64,000 nucleotides of DNA, taken from contig NC_088881.1 of assembly GCF_032884065.1 (NCBI RefSeq), forward strand, positions 8,154,582-8,218,581, written 5' to 3'. This document shows, piece after piece, positions 11,446 to 30,509 of this stretch; within the stretch, counting starts at the first letter, position 1; each line of letters begins with the position of its first letter. This DNA comes from Artemia franciscana (lineage: Eukaryota > Arthropoda > Branchiopoda > Anostraca > Artemiidae). A program made the position numbers and the translations under genes. A model generated the notes under the pieces. The model did not search any database. It was not told where the DNA came from and worked only from the letters and a program-made list of their open reading frames with translations.

Positions 11446-12035
11446 GTAGTAATAGTAAGTTTTGTAGCCGCTAGATCCCCTGCTAAAGTCGAAGAAGTGA
11501 CCAAATATCCTCTTTACGATTTACAGTAATGCCAATAGAATCATATACTGGCATATTTTCCTTTAGTCTCGTGATTTTGGTATTTCAAAACGTACTCTTA
11601 ATGAATGTCAAACAAAGAAAACGCTTTTAAGAGTCCAGTGGGGTCAATTCACGAAAATATTGGGATGCCTCAAAACGTTCTTTTTCTAAATCTAGGGGTG
11701 GAACAAATTTTTTTTAAATTTAAATAACAAAAAAAAATTATTTTCGGAAATCTAGGGTTGTTAAAAGAAATCTAATGAGGGTGGAGGAATGCCCCCGCCT
11801 GTAAGTTGCTATTTTTCTCGCCAAATTTTTTAAAATTTTCAAAGATGTGGATTTTTTGTATGAAGTTCTTTCCTTATAAATGCACAAGTCATTTTAATGA
11901 ACCACATAACAATTATTGTTTTTTCTTTTTGATGCAAGTTCGTATAAAAAGTTTAGTTAAAAATCTGCTTATTTTTAATGCAAGTATTTAATAATGATGA
12001 ATATGCAGCCTAACTTAATGCATCGTCTTTTGCAG

Positions 12036-12359
12036 AAAATTGTAAAGAATCGAGTTCGTCCAAAACTTTCGTGTGAAGAAATGAAAAAAATTATTGAAGA
12101 AAAATTTACTTGCGGTGAATTTAAGAAATTAGCGCTCAATTACAGCTCTGAGCCAAAACCCATACCATCAGTTGTATCTAAACCCAGTGTGTCTCCGAAA
12201 TCCGAGCCAGATAAGACAGGAAAGCATATAACTTCACCCCTTATACCTCCTACTCCTAAACCCTTGGAAGGTGCAACTGAAGAATCACTTCCATATAAAA
12301 CTGAAACAAAAGATGGTATTGAAGAAGCTTATATTTATACAGATAAGCAAGGATATGAG
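12036..12359 (+). CDS. NGRN: Neugrin homologue, central exon
   Basis: Follows a clear acceptor (ATCGTCTTTTGCAG) in phase 0 and ends in phase 0 at GAG|GTACAT. The first residues KIVKNRVRPKLSCEEMKKII continue the neugrin core directly after '..TIK' of the previous exon. They correspond to the family's 'RRVLKSKF.PTLEQKLKQDQ' helix. After about residue 35 of this exon the sequence becomes a low-complexity proline/serine/lysine linker (PKPIPSVVSKPSVSPKSEPD and onward). Vertebrate neugrins are also variable here. It then reaches an acidic patch, EEAYIYTDKQGYE. No stop or frameshift is seen. Confidence 0.85.
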
Positions 12360-13555
12360 GTACATTATTCTTTATCTCTCTTTCTTGTCTCCCTCTGTTT
12401 ATCTCTCTCTTCTTTGTTTTGTTTTTTGTTCTAAATTATAAGTAAAAGCTATGCAATGAAAACTGAATGTAGCAGTGTGTATATGTTTGATGTTGTAAAC
12501 GATATTGCAGTGTTGTCAAAAAGGAGCATTATGCTCGATGTCTGTTTGCAGCAAATATGCCCAGGGTAGCTTTTGGTAATCATGTAGGGAAGGACGAATC
12601 AAGGAAGCTGTTATGACTTTTGCCAGGGTTGCCAAAAAGAAATTCATTTTAAAGAAGATTAATTAATCGAAATAATAAATTTCAGATAATTTAAAATTTG
12701 TTTACCAAAACCAATTAAAAAAGAAGAAAATAGTTTAAAACTTAGATTAATAGACAAAATAAAAATATGAACATAATAACTTAAAATATATAAGCAATCG
12801 ATTGCCAATAAGAGGATTCCTAAAAAGAGAATCAACTATAATATTGCAACACAATTAGCTTATTTTCATTAGACGATTCACAACATTCTAAGTAATAAGA
12901 ATATTTGCTAACATTCTAAGTAATAAGAATAAGAATATTAAAAATTTAGATTATTTTTTTTTTTCCCACATAGAGAACTAGACAGCAGAGTCATCTCTGG
13001 AATATAACAATTTTCTTGATTCAGGTAAAATCTCAAGTTTAGGAGGGGGAACCCCAACAGTGAATAAAAAGACAAATCCTAAAGCTAATCACAGTTGAGT
13101 CGTGTTCCATGTAAGTTTCGGAAGAAGTCGTAATCTGGTTGGGCAAAGAGGGGGAGGTATGAACTTTCGTACATCTTTTTGTGCTCTATCTTGGGCTGTA
13201 GGTCTGTTTCTTATAAAGTTTCATATTATAAGCAGCTTGAAAATTTTCTGAACATGTATTTTGAATATTACAATGTATTCAATCTTAGAATTTTCTAAAA
13301 TTTGCAATTAGTTGTTTCAAAATTATCAAAATTGCAGCATCCCATTATCGGCAGTATTGCCTCATTTACCCGTAAAAATAAATAAGCAAAACTAATTAGT
13401 TAAATTTTGTAACTGTTTCTGTCTGTAAAAACATGAACAACCTGTTGATTCCCAAAGTCAACTATGCCTTCAAAATACATTTGATGCCATCTATATTTGA
13501 AGACCATCAAACAACAAGAAATCAGTGCGAAACAATTTGGTTCTATCCCACTTTA

Positions 13556-13625
13556 TAGGGCTATAATGAGAAAATAGTTGAGACGTCTAAGACACGTTTC
13601 TTGGGTGAAGGAGGATGACTGTTGT
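13556..13625 (+). mobile_element. Tiny RTE LINE fragment
   Basis: AGGGCTATAATGAGAAAATA and the following ACACGTTTCTTGGGTGAAGG match the 'RAIMRERLRWLGHVLRMKDD' coding block, also present at 11160-11230 and 49245-49305. About 70 bp is kept. Confidence 0.5.
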
Positions 13626-14499
13626 TAGTAGACAGTTGTCAGTTGTTGTTAGTAGATTTTTCTCAGTTGTTGTTAGTAGTAGCAGTATTATTTTCAACTA
13701 TTTTTAAGAGAGGTTAACTAATATAATAATTTATAATGGATAAGAACTTCCATATGAACTTCTGCAATTTTTGTCAGTAGTGAGCGCCAAATTATAAAAA
13801 AAAGAAGACAAAAATGTAGGCGAAAAATTAATCAAAATTAAGCTAAAAGTATATGGCACCAAAAAGTTTAAGAAGATTTACTTTCCTTTGAAAGGATGGT
13901 TGGTTTTGGGAACCAACAAATTCTTATTGTTTGACTCTTTACGGGCGAAAGCGTCGTCAAATGCAACAAGTTTGTTTTTTCGATACGTTTATCATACGTT
14001 TTTGATGAATTTTTACCCACATTTCTTCTATTTTAATTTGGCGTCCGCTGCTTTCAAAAACTGCATAACAAACTGAAGGTCTTTTGTATTAAATAAAAAT
14101 GAATGTAAATAAAAAAAATGAAGTTCCCATTTTTTTGAATTATTACATAAATTAAAATTTTCTGAATATGTATACAGAACCATTTATTATATAAAACTGC
14201 TTTCAATAAAAGGATATGCTAATATATGTGTGGTATTTTCATTCTAAATTTTGTTAGGGGACTGGTTTTCCAAGGGCAAATTTTGCCTTGGATATGCCTG
14301 TAAAAAGCCCTGTCATACATTTAACCATTGGTGAGAGTAGTATTGGTCGTTCGTAGTTGCTTGCTATGCTATGTCTGCTTTTGGTAACCCCCCTGCCTCG
14401 TGTAATTAGATTGGTTTTCTGCCTTCTCTCTAATAACTTTCATTGATGCCACTGGATTGGGCCTAGAAAATTTGAGCCTGGAATTAATCTGAAAAAGGT

Positions 14500-15045
14500 C
14501 TGTGTGTCCTAAGTGTCTTTTTAGATTTTTGCAAAGCTTTTACATGGTTGATCATAGTTATTCTTTAAAAGATTTCGTCTTTTGGTATGCATAAAGTACC
14601 CCATTTTTTGTTCAAGTCTTACCTGCTTAGAAGATCTCAGTATGTATCAGTTAAAAGTTGCTCTTTTATCCCCTCTGCAGTATGTAAATGTGTACCACAA
14701 GGAACAGTACTCGACCCCCTCTTGTTTTTGGTTTATATTAATGACCTCTTACCATCTTGATGGGCTCGCCCCAGACCTGCTTCCAGTCATTCCTGCTGAT
14801 GACAGTAATTTCTTTATCGCAGGAAACAATCTGTACTCAGCTACTTCTAAATCGTTCAAATCTGTACTCAACACTGCTTAAAATCTCTCAACTCAACCGT
14901 ATAACAAGAGAATGTGTGTCCTTGTTAAAGAAGTTGACCTTGATGGCTACTTTATATCAAGCTACTCATATAATGCAACATGGCGTTATTTTGTCAAGTA
15001 GTGATTGTCCTAGAGCTTTGGATACTTTCAAAAGGCACTAGATAT
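14500..15045 (+). mobile_element. Jockey/CR1-like LINE reverse transcriptase fragment
   Basis: Shifted frames read VFLDFCKAF (RT block 'LDF.KAFD'), LLRRSQYVSVKSC, CVPQGTVLDPLLFLVYINDL (the 'PQGSVLGPLLF..YINDL' block) and IPADDSNFFIAGNN (the F/Y-A-D-D catalytic box). Frameshifts and stops show decay. The downstream part to about 15045 may still be element 3' sequence, but it has no clear motif. Confidence 0.75.
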
Positions 15046-15208
15046 TGCGATTTTTTTTAATGACTCCTTAAACATCTTCCTATAATTTTCCAATGCCCCA
15101 CTAGCGACGAAAAAAGAAAAACAAAAAAAGGACACATGCAAAAGTGCTACCCATGCAAAAATTGATTTTCCTTGTTGCTAAAGCTCCTGTATATGGTTTT
15201 CTGTTATA

Positions 15209-16420
15209 GCCATTCCAATGGTACACTTTGTTTTAATCCGACGCTATTTTTAGGGGGTTTCAGGCTATTTTTCGAAATTTCTTGAAACTCAATTCAGTTG
15301 AAATTTCTTGACATTTCGAAATTTTTGATATTATTAAAAATAATCGAAATAATAGTTACCATTCCTGAATCAGCCACACGTGGCAATTATTTCTCACTAG
15401 CCAGTTTTTTTTACTGGCTAACTATAAGCCAGATATTTTTAGTAATATAGCCAGATATTTTTGGTAACTATAAGTCTTGGTTTGTTCTTTACTAGGTTGT
15501 AGCTACCGTTGCAACCATGATGCAGCAAAATTTCATAATATCGAACTGAATCGAGTTATCAGCAGTTTCAGGCATCTGCCTGGTCAGTTCATAGAAATTC
15601 AGGTCAATTCAGTTGGGGTTACCCAGCTCAGGTCAAACGAATTCTGTCTAGCTGTTATTCTATGTGGTTGTGGATACTAGAGTCACTAGGAGCTTTGGAT
15701 ACTAGAGCCATTCCAATGGTACACTTTGTTTCAATCTGACGCTATTTGTAGGGGGTTTCAGGCTATTTTTCGAAATTTCTATAAATATATTTTTGATATT
15801 ATTAAAAATGATCGAAATAATAGTTACCATTCCTGAATCAGCCACACGTGGCAATTATTTCTCGCTAGCTAGTTTTTTTACACGATTGTATTACTTTTGG
15901 TAACTATACGTCTTGGTTTGTTCTTTACTAGGTTGTAGCTACCTTTGCAACCATGATACAGCAAAAAGTTCGTAATAACGAACTGAATCGACTTATCAGC
16001 AGTTTCAGGCATCTGCCAGGTTTGTTTATAGAAATCAGGTCAATTCAGTTGGGGTTACCCAGGTCAGGTCAAACGGATTCTGTCATAAATAACGACGAAG
16101 ACCACACTGCCTTTCCATCACAAACACCAAAAACAAGAAGAACAATTGGGCATTTTTTAAGATAGTGGGAAACAAATTAGAATGAATATTTTTTCTTATT
16201 AATGAATGTTTTTTCTTATTTGTATTGCTGAGGACAGCCCTTGGACATTGAGCCGAAATATTCATTCTAATTTGTTTCCCACTGTCTCAAAAAATTCCCT
16301 ATTGTTCTTCTTGTTTTTGGTGATTGTGACGGATTCTGTCAAGCTGTTATTTTATGATGGTTGTCAAAAATGGATCTATTCCAATTTGAATAAATCTGTC
16401 ATAAATCAATAAATTCAGGG
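15209..16420. repeat. ~498-bp direct tandem duplication
   Basis: Copy 1 starts at 15209 and copy 2 at 15707, both with GCCATTCCAATGGTACACTT. They share successive blocks: 'GGGGGTTTCAGGCTATTTTT', the CAGCCACACGTGGCAATTAT region, GGTTGTAGCTACC, and TCAGCAGTTTCAGGCATCTG. Copy 2 is interrupted at 16086-16328 by a separate inserted element and then resumes. No coding function was recognised. Confidence 0.8.
16086..16328. mobile_element. Penelope-like inverted dimer, 13-bp target duplication
   Basis: The insert is flanked by ACGGATTCTGTCA at 16073-16085 and again at 16329-16341. The undisturbed neighbouring copy has the site once (near 15647-15660). Inside are two inverted arms of about 64 bp (around 16128-16191 and 16256-16320), e.g. 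CAAAAACAAGAAGAACAATT versus its complement. The word GAGCCGAAATATTCATT resembles the 3' ends of Penelope-like elements, which often insert as inverted 5'-truncated dimers. The outer end AAGACCACACTGCCTTTCCA is shared with 36258-36280. Class is inferred. Confidence 0.6.
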
Positions 16421-17066
16421 GAAGATGCGGAAAATCTCCCCCCTAATAGTGGAATATTGACTGTGATTTCTTAAACATCGAAGTAGGCTTTCGTCAAAAT
16501 TTATCGTGGATAGGCAGTTACATCTTTGCAAGCAATTCATGATTTGAAGTACAAAAAAAAAGTAAGTAACTAATCAAGAGGATCATAACAAATCCTATGA
16601 TACCATTCATATAATAATTACAACAATCACTAGAGTAATTCTAATTTTAGGAGTTAAGACAACCGCGCATTAAGTTGTTGAGCGGGAGACTTTACAACCT
16701 TTTTTCTAGTTTATTTATTTATTTTAGCTCTATTTTAGTTTATATAACTAAGATGGTTTTGCGTCCGTGGAGAAGGCAAGAACCCTATTTTTAAGGTTAA
16801 AATATTCAGTTGTATATTAAGTTAAATATTAAGTTAATAATAAAAATATTATTAAGTTTTAAATATTCAGTTAAATATTAAGTTGCAAATTCAGGTTTGT
16901 GGTTGTGTTGAAGGGAGAAGTGGGAATCGTGGTGCTTGTTGGTAAAGAATTTTTATGTTCAGAGGTCTCGTGCCTTTTGTCATAGAGCAGTAGATTTGAT
17001 GTTTATTTATTTCATTTTCTGTTTAATAATCCCGATTTAACCTCGAGTCTTGAATTTTTTTTCCAG

Positions 17067-17228
17067 TATCCTTATGGAATTATGAGGGAACGCCCCCCAG
17101 ATAGTCTGAACACTAATTTCAAGATGTCAGGCAGTGCTGACGGTTCTGTAATTCAGCAAGGAGACTCTTTTTACGATGCAGAAACTGGAGAATTTTTATA
17201 CCGCGTTCCAGGAATAAATAAACACTAA
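17067..17228 (+). CDS. NGRN: Neugrin homologue, last exon with stop
   Basis: Acceptor TTTTTTTTCCAG, phase 0. The exon reads YPYGIMRERPPDSLNTNFKM and then SVIQQGDSFYDAETGEFLYR, and ends with a TAA at 17226-17228. The conserved C-terminal neugrin signature 'NFSSKVVQRGREFFDSNGNFLYRI' is clearly mirrored (NF..., VIQQGDSFYD..GEFLYR). This confirms the gene identity at its far end, independently of the HTH-like core. Two overlapping AATAAA hexamers lie inside the last codons (17213-17222). A (TA)n tract and a Helitron begin about 35 bp after the stop. Visible coding length is about 272 codons, slightly below vertebrate neugrin, which fits a missing small 5' exon. Confidence 0.9.
   Translation, partial: YPYGIMRERPPDSLNTNFKMSGSADGSVIQQGDSFYDAETGEFLYRVPGINKH
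17213..17222 (+). promoter_or_regulatory. Candidate poly(A) signals overlapping the NGRN C-terminal codons
   Basis: AATAAATAAA contains two overlapping canonical AATAAA hexamers immediately before the TAA stop. Cleavage 10-30 nt downstream would fall at about 17232-17252, before the (TA)n/Helitron block. Confidence 0.45.
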
Positions 17229-17260
17229 TCTTTGATTGATTGTCGTATTTCCTACTTCAG

Positions 17261-17368
<108 letters not shown>

Positions 17369-18429
17369 ATATATATAAAAATAAGTTGTCTGTCCGTTAC
17401 GCCAGATTATATCTTCTACATATATAAAAGAAAACAAACTAGAATGTAAAAACTGGAAATTGCATAAATATTTCAAATATTTTGACAATTGATTAAAGTA
17501 ATTCGGAAAAAGAAAAATGGTAAAAAACTAAAAAAAAAAAAAACTAAAAGAAAAAACTAAAAAAAATAAAAATTAAAAAGATTAAAAAAAGAAAAAACCT
17601 AAAAAGAAAAAACGTACAAAAATAAAAAAGATAAAAAACTAAAAAAAAACTAAAAAAAGCTAAAAAACTAAAAAAAAAAAAACAAAAAAAACAAACTGGG
17701 AATTGCACAAATATTTCAATATATTTTGACAATAGATTAAAGTAATCCGAAAACCTTAAAACAGATACCCCAAATTTTGAGGTTTAATATAAATTGTGGG
17801 AGCTTTAGCATGCTTGGCACGTAAAGATTTTTCCAAGCGTCAATGTTAGAATGAACATTGACAAATTGAAGAAAACAAATCAATAAAAAGAAGAAACTAA
17901 AAAAAAAAAAACTAAAAAAGAAACAAAACTAAAGAAGAAACTGTATCTATATATAAAAATCTATATACATAAAAATAAGTTGTCTGTCTTTTATGTCTGT
18001 TACACTATGTCTGTTACGCCTGATTATATCTTATCTATATATAAAAATAAGTTGTATGTATTTTTTTATTGAGGGTTTGCATATGACGTCTGAAAAACAG
18101 AGAAGAAAAAGAAAACTGAAAAAAGAAAAATGGTAAAAAACTAAAAAAAAAACTAAAAATAAAAAAACTCAAAAATTAAAAAAAGAAAAAACTTAAAAAG
18201 AAAAATGTAAAAAAAAATAAAAAAATAAAAAGGTAAAAAATTAGAAGAAATTTAAAAAAGAAAAACTAAAAAAGAAAAAAAACTAAGAAAAGAAAAAACT
18301 AAAAAAGAAAAAAAACTGAAATGAAACTGTATCTATCTATATATATATATAAATAAGTTGTCTGTCTGTGTGTCTGTCTGTCAGGTGACGTCATGTTTCT
18401 GTGTCGACTGACGTCATGTTTTCAACTGA

Positions 18430-19075
18430 CGAAATTACAGACTGGGACATCGGGACACAAATGACGACAGGGACACCGGCACATAGGGAATATAAATGAC
18501 GACACTCAAAGAGAAAGCGACCGGGACAAAAGGAATGTTCGATTAGCAATCACCATCAACAAAGCACCGGGACACAAATGACGACCGGGACACAGGGAGT
18601 ATAAATGACGACCAGGACATAAGTAAAAAAAACTAAAAAAACTAAAAAAAAGTAAAAACTAATAAAAAAACTAAAAAAGCTAAAAAATAAAAAAACTAAA
18701 AAAGAAAAAAAAGAAAAAAGGAAAAAAATGAAAAAATAAAGGAGAAAAACTAAAAAAACGAATGTATATACAGACCGGAACACCGGGATACAAATGACGA
18801 CCGAGACACAGGGAATATAAATGACGACCGGGACACTGGGACACAACTACAACGGGGACGCCGGGGGGCACAGGGGGATATAAATGACGACCGGGACACC
18901 GGGACACAAGGAATATAAATGACGCCCGGGACACTCAAAGAGAAATCACAGACTGGGACACTGGGACACAAATGACGACCGGGACACAGGGAATATAAAT
19001 GACGACCGGGACACAGGGACACAACTACAAAGGGGACGCGGGGGGCACAGGGGGATATATAAATGACGACAGCGA
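18430..19075 (+). repeat. 26-27 bp GC-rich minisatellite (Helitron-internal)
   Basis: Unit approximates GACGACCGGGACACAGGGAA plus TATAAAT, with variants ending GGGACACCGGGATACAAAT. It is high-GC within an AT-rich region. The same minisatellite recurs at 22060-22310, 23651-23755, 24361-24470, 24650-24770, 24895-25050, 25240-25395, 26630-26730, 27080-27155, 27290-27360, 27905-27985, 28115-28235, 29085-29405, 29560-29640, 31230-31340, 31670-31770, 31955-32080, 32210-32350, 33255-33360, 33540-33655, 61550-61615 and 61780-62090. It is always in step with Helitron orientation. Long open frames across it are a by-product of a unit length near a multiple of three. Confidence 0.9.
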
Positions 19076-19084
19076 CACAGGGAA

Positions 19085-19232
19085 TGGTCGATTAGCAATC
19101 ACCATCAACAAAGCTCAAGGGCAATCATTAGAATCATGAGGTATAGATCTGAATACGGAAACCTAACAATCTATTTATATGCACAGACAATGGTACAGCA
19201 AAGAATGTTGTATATTCGCAAGTTTTAAGTAG
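19085..19232 (+). pseudogene. Helitron PIF1-like helicase C-terminal remnant
   Basis: CGATTAGCAATCACCATCAA and onward encodes RLAITINKAQGQSLES, the late helicase motif of Helitron Rep/Hel proteins ('FAMTINKSQGQTL'). It is followed by GIDLNT-like sequence and, after a deletion, the segment encoding Q(R)MLYIRKF. The reading frame is broken after the motif. The same remnant, sometimes longer, occurs at 25040-25220 (+), 32350-32555 (+), 62095-62290 (+), 21880-22050 (-) and 28885-29085 (-), with tails at 28232-28310 (+) and 33657-33745 (+). Confidence 0.8.
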
Positions 19233-19237
19233 TTTAA

Positions 19238-19454
<217 letters not shown>

Positions 19455-19614
19455 ATATTCACAGGTGGGACATAGGGACACAACTACAATGGCGCGTAAC
19501 TAATATGGCGCGTAACGACTTACGCGCGCGGGGGGGCTTGGGGGGGGCGCAAAGTGCCCCCACCAACTAGCTGTTATATATATATATATATATATATATA
19601 TACTATATATATAT

Positions 19615-20345
19615 AACACCTAGTTGGTGGGGCGCTTCGCGCCCCCCCAAGCCCCCCCGCGCGCGTAAGTCGTTACGCGCCATATTAGTTACGCGCCATT
19701 GTAGCTGTGTCCCTGTGTCCCACCTGTGAATAGAGACAGACATAAATATATATTTTTAACTACGTAAAACATGCGAATATACAACATTCTTCGCTGTCCC
19801 ATTGTCTGTGCATATAAATAGCATTTATATTTATATGTCTGTGCATATACAAAGCCTTATGTACTAATAATGACGTCATATGCAAACGCTCTTTTTACAA
19901 ACAAACAAACATGCATACACACAACTCGCTTCGCGCAGCCCCAACACCTAGTTGGTGGGGCGCTTCGCGCCCCCCCCCCAAACCTCCCCGCGCGCGAAAG
20001 TCGTTACGCGCCATATTAGTTACGCGCCATTGTAGCTGTGTCCCTGTGTCCCACCTGTGAATAGAGATAGATATAAATATATATATTTATAAACGTAAAA
20101 CATGCAAATATACAACATTCTTCGCTGTCCCATTGTCTGTGCATATAAATAGCTTTTATATTTATATGTCTGTGCATATGCAAAGCCTTATGTACTAATA
20201 ATGACGTCATATGCAAACGCTCTTTTTACAAACAAACAAACATGCATACACACAACTCGCTTCGCGCAGCCCCAACACCTAGTTGGTGGGGCGCTTCGCG
20301 CCCCCCCCCCCAAACCTCCCCGCGCGCGAAAGTCGTTACGCGCCA
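19615..20345 (-). repeat. Tandem Helitron 3' termini (~330-bp unit), - orientation
   Basis: AACACCTAGTTGGTGGGGCG starts at 19615, 19943 and 20274, giving periods of 328 and 331 bp. Each unit holds the terminal GC hairpin, GTTACGCGCCATATTAGTTA, the helicase tail complement (ACAACATTCTTCGCTGTCCC) and a segment ending in ACAACTCGCTTCGCGCAGCC. Units 1 and 2 are nearly identical, implying recent duplication. Confidence 0.85.
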
Positions 20346-20394
20346 TATTAGTTACGCGCCATTGTCCCAAATCCCAAATCCCATTGTCCCAAAA

Positions 20395-20640
20395 TCCCAA
20401 ACCGAATCATCGCTATCATTTTCAGTTTTGATATGTTTTGACTCTCGCTTTCCAGGTGGATTTTCATCTAACTGCGCGGTTTTGCGTTCTTTAGCCGCAA
20501 GCCTGTTTTCTTTCTGTTCTTGTGATTCCTCGGCACGCTTTCTTTTCTTACTTTCTCTATCAGCTGCAAGCCTGTTTTCTTGCTGTTCTTGTGATTCCTC
20601 ATCACACAAACATTCCTCAACACATAAACATGACATCAGT
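20395..20640 (-). pseudogene. Helitron Rep/Hel N-terminal E-R-Q-rich repeat fragment
   Basis: On the - strand an open stretch reads ESQEQQENRLAADRESKKRK, then ESQEQKENRLAAKERKTAQL and KRESKHIKTENDSDDS. Two repeats of the form E-S-x-E-Q-x-E-N-R-L-A-A-x-R/K-E match the highly charged N-terminal repeats typical of animal Helitron Rep/helicase proteins. This is the only long coding piece of that N-terminus in the cluster. It is cut at both sides by minisatellite and terminal sequence. Confidence 0.6.
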
Positions 20641-21309
20641 CGACACACACGTCCCAGTCGTCATTTGTATCCCGGTGTCCCAGTCTGTAATTTCTCTTTG
20701 AGTGTCCCGGTCGTCTTTTTTTCTTTTTGCTTTTTAGTTTTTTTTGTAGTTTTTCTCTTTTTTATTTTTTTTATTTTTATTTTTTTAGTTTTCTTTTTCT
20801 CCTTTAATTGTCAGTTTTTTTCCTTTTTTTATGTTTTTTGTTTTTTATTATTTAAGGTTTTTTGTTTTTTATTATTTATTTTTTTTATCTTTTTTTTAGT
20901 TTTTTTTCTTTTTTAGTTTTTTTCTTCTTTTGTATTAATGCTAAAGCCAACATTCGTGGACCTTCTCTGTGTCCCCGTCGTCATTTATATATCCCCCTGT
21001 GCCTTTTTTTTGGTTTTTGCCTTTTTTTTGCTTTTTTTTTAGTTTTTTATTTTTATTCTTATTTTTTTAGTTTTCTTTTTCTCCTTTATTTTTCAGTTTT
21101 TTCCTTTTTCAGTTTTTTTTCTTTTTTAGTTTTTAGTTTTTTACCTTTTTTTAGTTTTTTTTTAGTTTTTGGTTTGTTTTGTAGTTTTTACCTTTTTTTT
21201 AGTTATTTTTATTAGTTTTTAGTTTTTTTTTCTTTTTTAGGTTTTAGTTTTTTACCTTTTTTTTTACTTTTTTTAGCTTTTTTATTTTTTTTTGTTTTGT
21301 TTTTTATTT

Positions 21310-21392
21310 GTAAGGTTTGAACCCGGAACCTCTCGAACCAAGAACCTGGAACATACCGCGTTACCAACTCAGCTACATCAGCTTGAATACTT
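21310..21392 (-). repeat. tRNA-like fragment inside Helitron 5' region
   Basis: On the - strand, GATGTAGCTGAGTTGGTAAC fits a pol III A box in D-arm context. About 50 nt later GGGTTCAAACC fits a B box. I could not form a proper TPsiC stem or acceptor stem, so this is a tRNA-derived fragment rather than a tRNA gene. Almost identical copies occur at 22903-22982 and 25984-26064, all in - orientation Helitrons and about 100 bp from their 5' ends. Confidence 0.55.
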
Positions 21393-21479
21393 TCGTTTTT
21401 GAATTGGTATATGATGAAATACTTCAGACGTCATATGCGGACAGACAGACAGACAGACATAACCCACAAACAACTTATT

Positions 21480-25215
<3,736 letters not shown>

Positions 25216-26148
25216 CTGTAGTTGTGTCCCTGTGTCCCAGTCGTCATTTATAGTCGACAAACATGACGTCAGTCAACACACAAACATGACGTCAGTCGAC
25301 ACACAAACATGACATCAGTCGACACACACGTCCTAGTCGTCATTTGTATCCCGGTGTCCCAGTCTGTAATTTCTCTTTGAGTGTCCCGGTCGTCTTTTTT
25401 TTCTTTTTTCTTTTTAGTTTTTTTTGTAGTTTTTCTCTTTTTTATTTTTTTTATTTTTATTTTTTTAGTTTTCTTTTTCTCCTTTAATTGTCAGTTTTTT
25501 TCCTTTTTTTAGTTTTTTTTCTTTTTCAGTTTTTTTGTTTTTTATTATTTTTTTTTTTATCTTTTTTTTTAGTTTTTTTTTCTTTTTTAGTTTTTTTTCT
25601 TCTTTTGTATTAATGCTAAAGCCAACATTCGTGGACCTTCTCTGTGTCCCCGTTGTCATTTATATATCCCCCTGTGCCTTTTTTTTGGTTTTTGCCTTTT
25701 TTTTGCTTTTTTTTAGTTTTTTATTTTTATTCTTATTTTTTTAGTTTTCTTTTTCTCCTTTATTTTTCAGTTTTTTCCTTTTTCAGTTTTTTTTTCTTTT
25801 TTAGTTTTTAGTTTTTTACCTTTTTTTAGTTTTTTTTTAGTTTTTGGTTTGTTTTGTAGTTTTTACCTTTTTTTTAGTTATTTTTATTAGTTTTTAGTTT
25901 TTTTTCTTTTTTAGGTTTTAGTTTTTTACCTTTTTTTTACTTTTTTTAGCTTTTTTATTTTTTTTTGTTTTGTTTTTTATTTGTAAGGTTTGAACCTGGA
26001 ACCTCTCGAACCAAGAACCTGGAACATACCGCGTTACCAACTCAGCTACATCAGCTTGTATACTTTCGTTTTTGAATTGGTATATGATGAAATAATTCAG
26101 ACGTCATATGCGGACAGACAGACAGACAGACATAACCCACAAACAACT

Positions 26149-26155
<7 letters not shown>
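25216..26155 (-). mobile_element. Helitron E, - orientation, 3' truncated
   Basis: From right to left: a 5' end near 26155 next to (TA)n, GACAGACAGACAGACA, a tRNA-like piece (25984-26064), a T-rich tract (25400-25980) and minisatellite with GACGTCAGTCGACACA words (25240-25395). It then ends abruptly at the junction with Helitron D. The helicase tail and terminal hairpins are lost. Confidence 0.75.
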
Positions 26156-30505
<4,350 letters not shown>

Positions 30506-30509
30506 TCTA

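Larger units (their letters stand above)
9675..12035 (+). other. NGRN intron with SINE-like and RTE remnants
   Basis: GT..AG intron in phase 0. It contains a tRNA-like SINE head (about 9728-9850), two pieces of a decayed RTE LINE (10240-10630 and 11104-11445) and AT-rich sequence without recognisable genes. Confidence 0.65.
12360..17066 (+). other. Large NGRN intron (4.7 kb) with LINE, tandem duplication and PLE-like insert
   Basis: GT..AG, phase 0. It contains an RTE fragment (13556-13625), a Jockey/CR1-like RT fragment (14500-15045), a ~498-bp tandem duplication (15209-16420) and a Penelope-like inverted dimer inside the second copy. The rest is AT-rich with no recognised gene. Confidence 0.7.
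20274..21484 (-). mobile_element. Helitron B, - orientation, with Rep/Hel N-terminal piece
   Basis: Read on the - strand, the 5' end is near 21484 (AACAACTTATT on the + strand) next to a (TA)n tract. A tRNA-like piece (21310-21390), a T-rich tract (complement of the A-rich family tract) and a short minisatellite (20640-20710) follow. Then come the Rep/Hel N-terminal fragment (20395-20640) and a terminal hairpin at 20274-20330 that runs into two further tandem termini. No Rep catalytic HUH motif or full helicase is present. Confidence 0.7.

Noticed and set aside
18430..19075. CRISPR-like regular repeats of 26-27 bp
   Set aside because: Units are contiguous or separated by variants of themselves, there are no unique spacers, and the DNA is eukaryotic.
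20242..20916. 224-residue + strand frame
   Set aside because: It runs through a terminal hairpin, the antisense of the Rep/Hel N-terminal piece and a T-rich low-complexity tract; composition changes with each, so it is a shadow.
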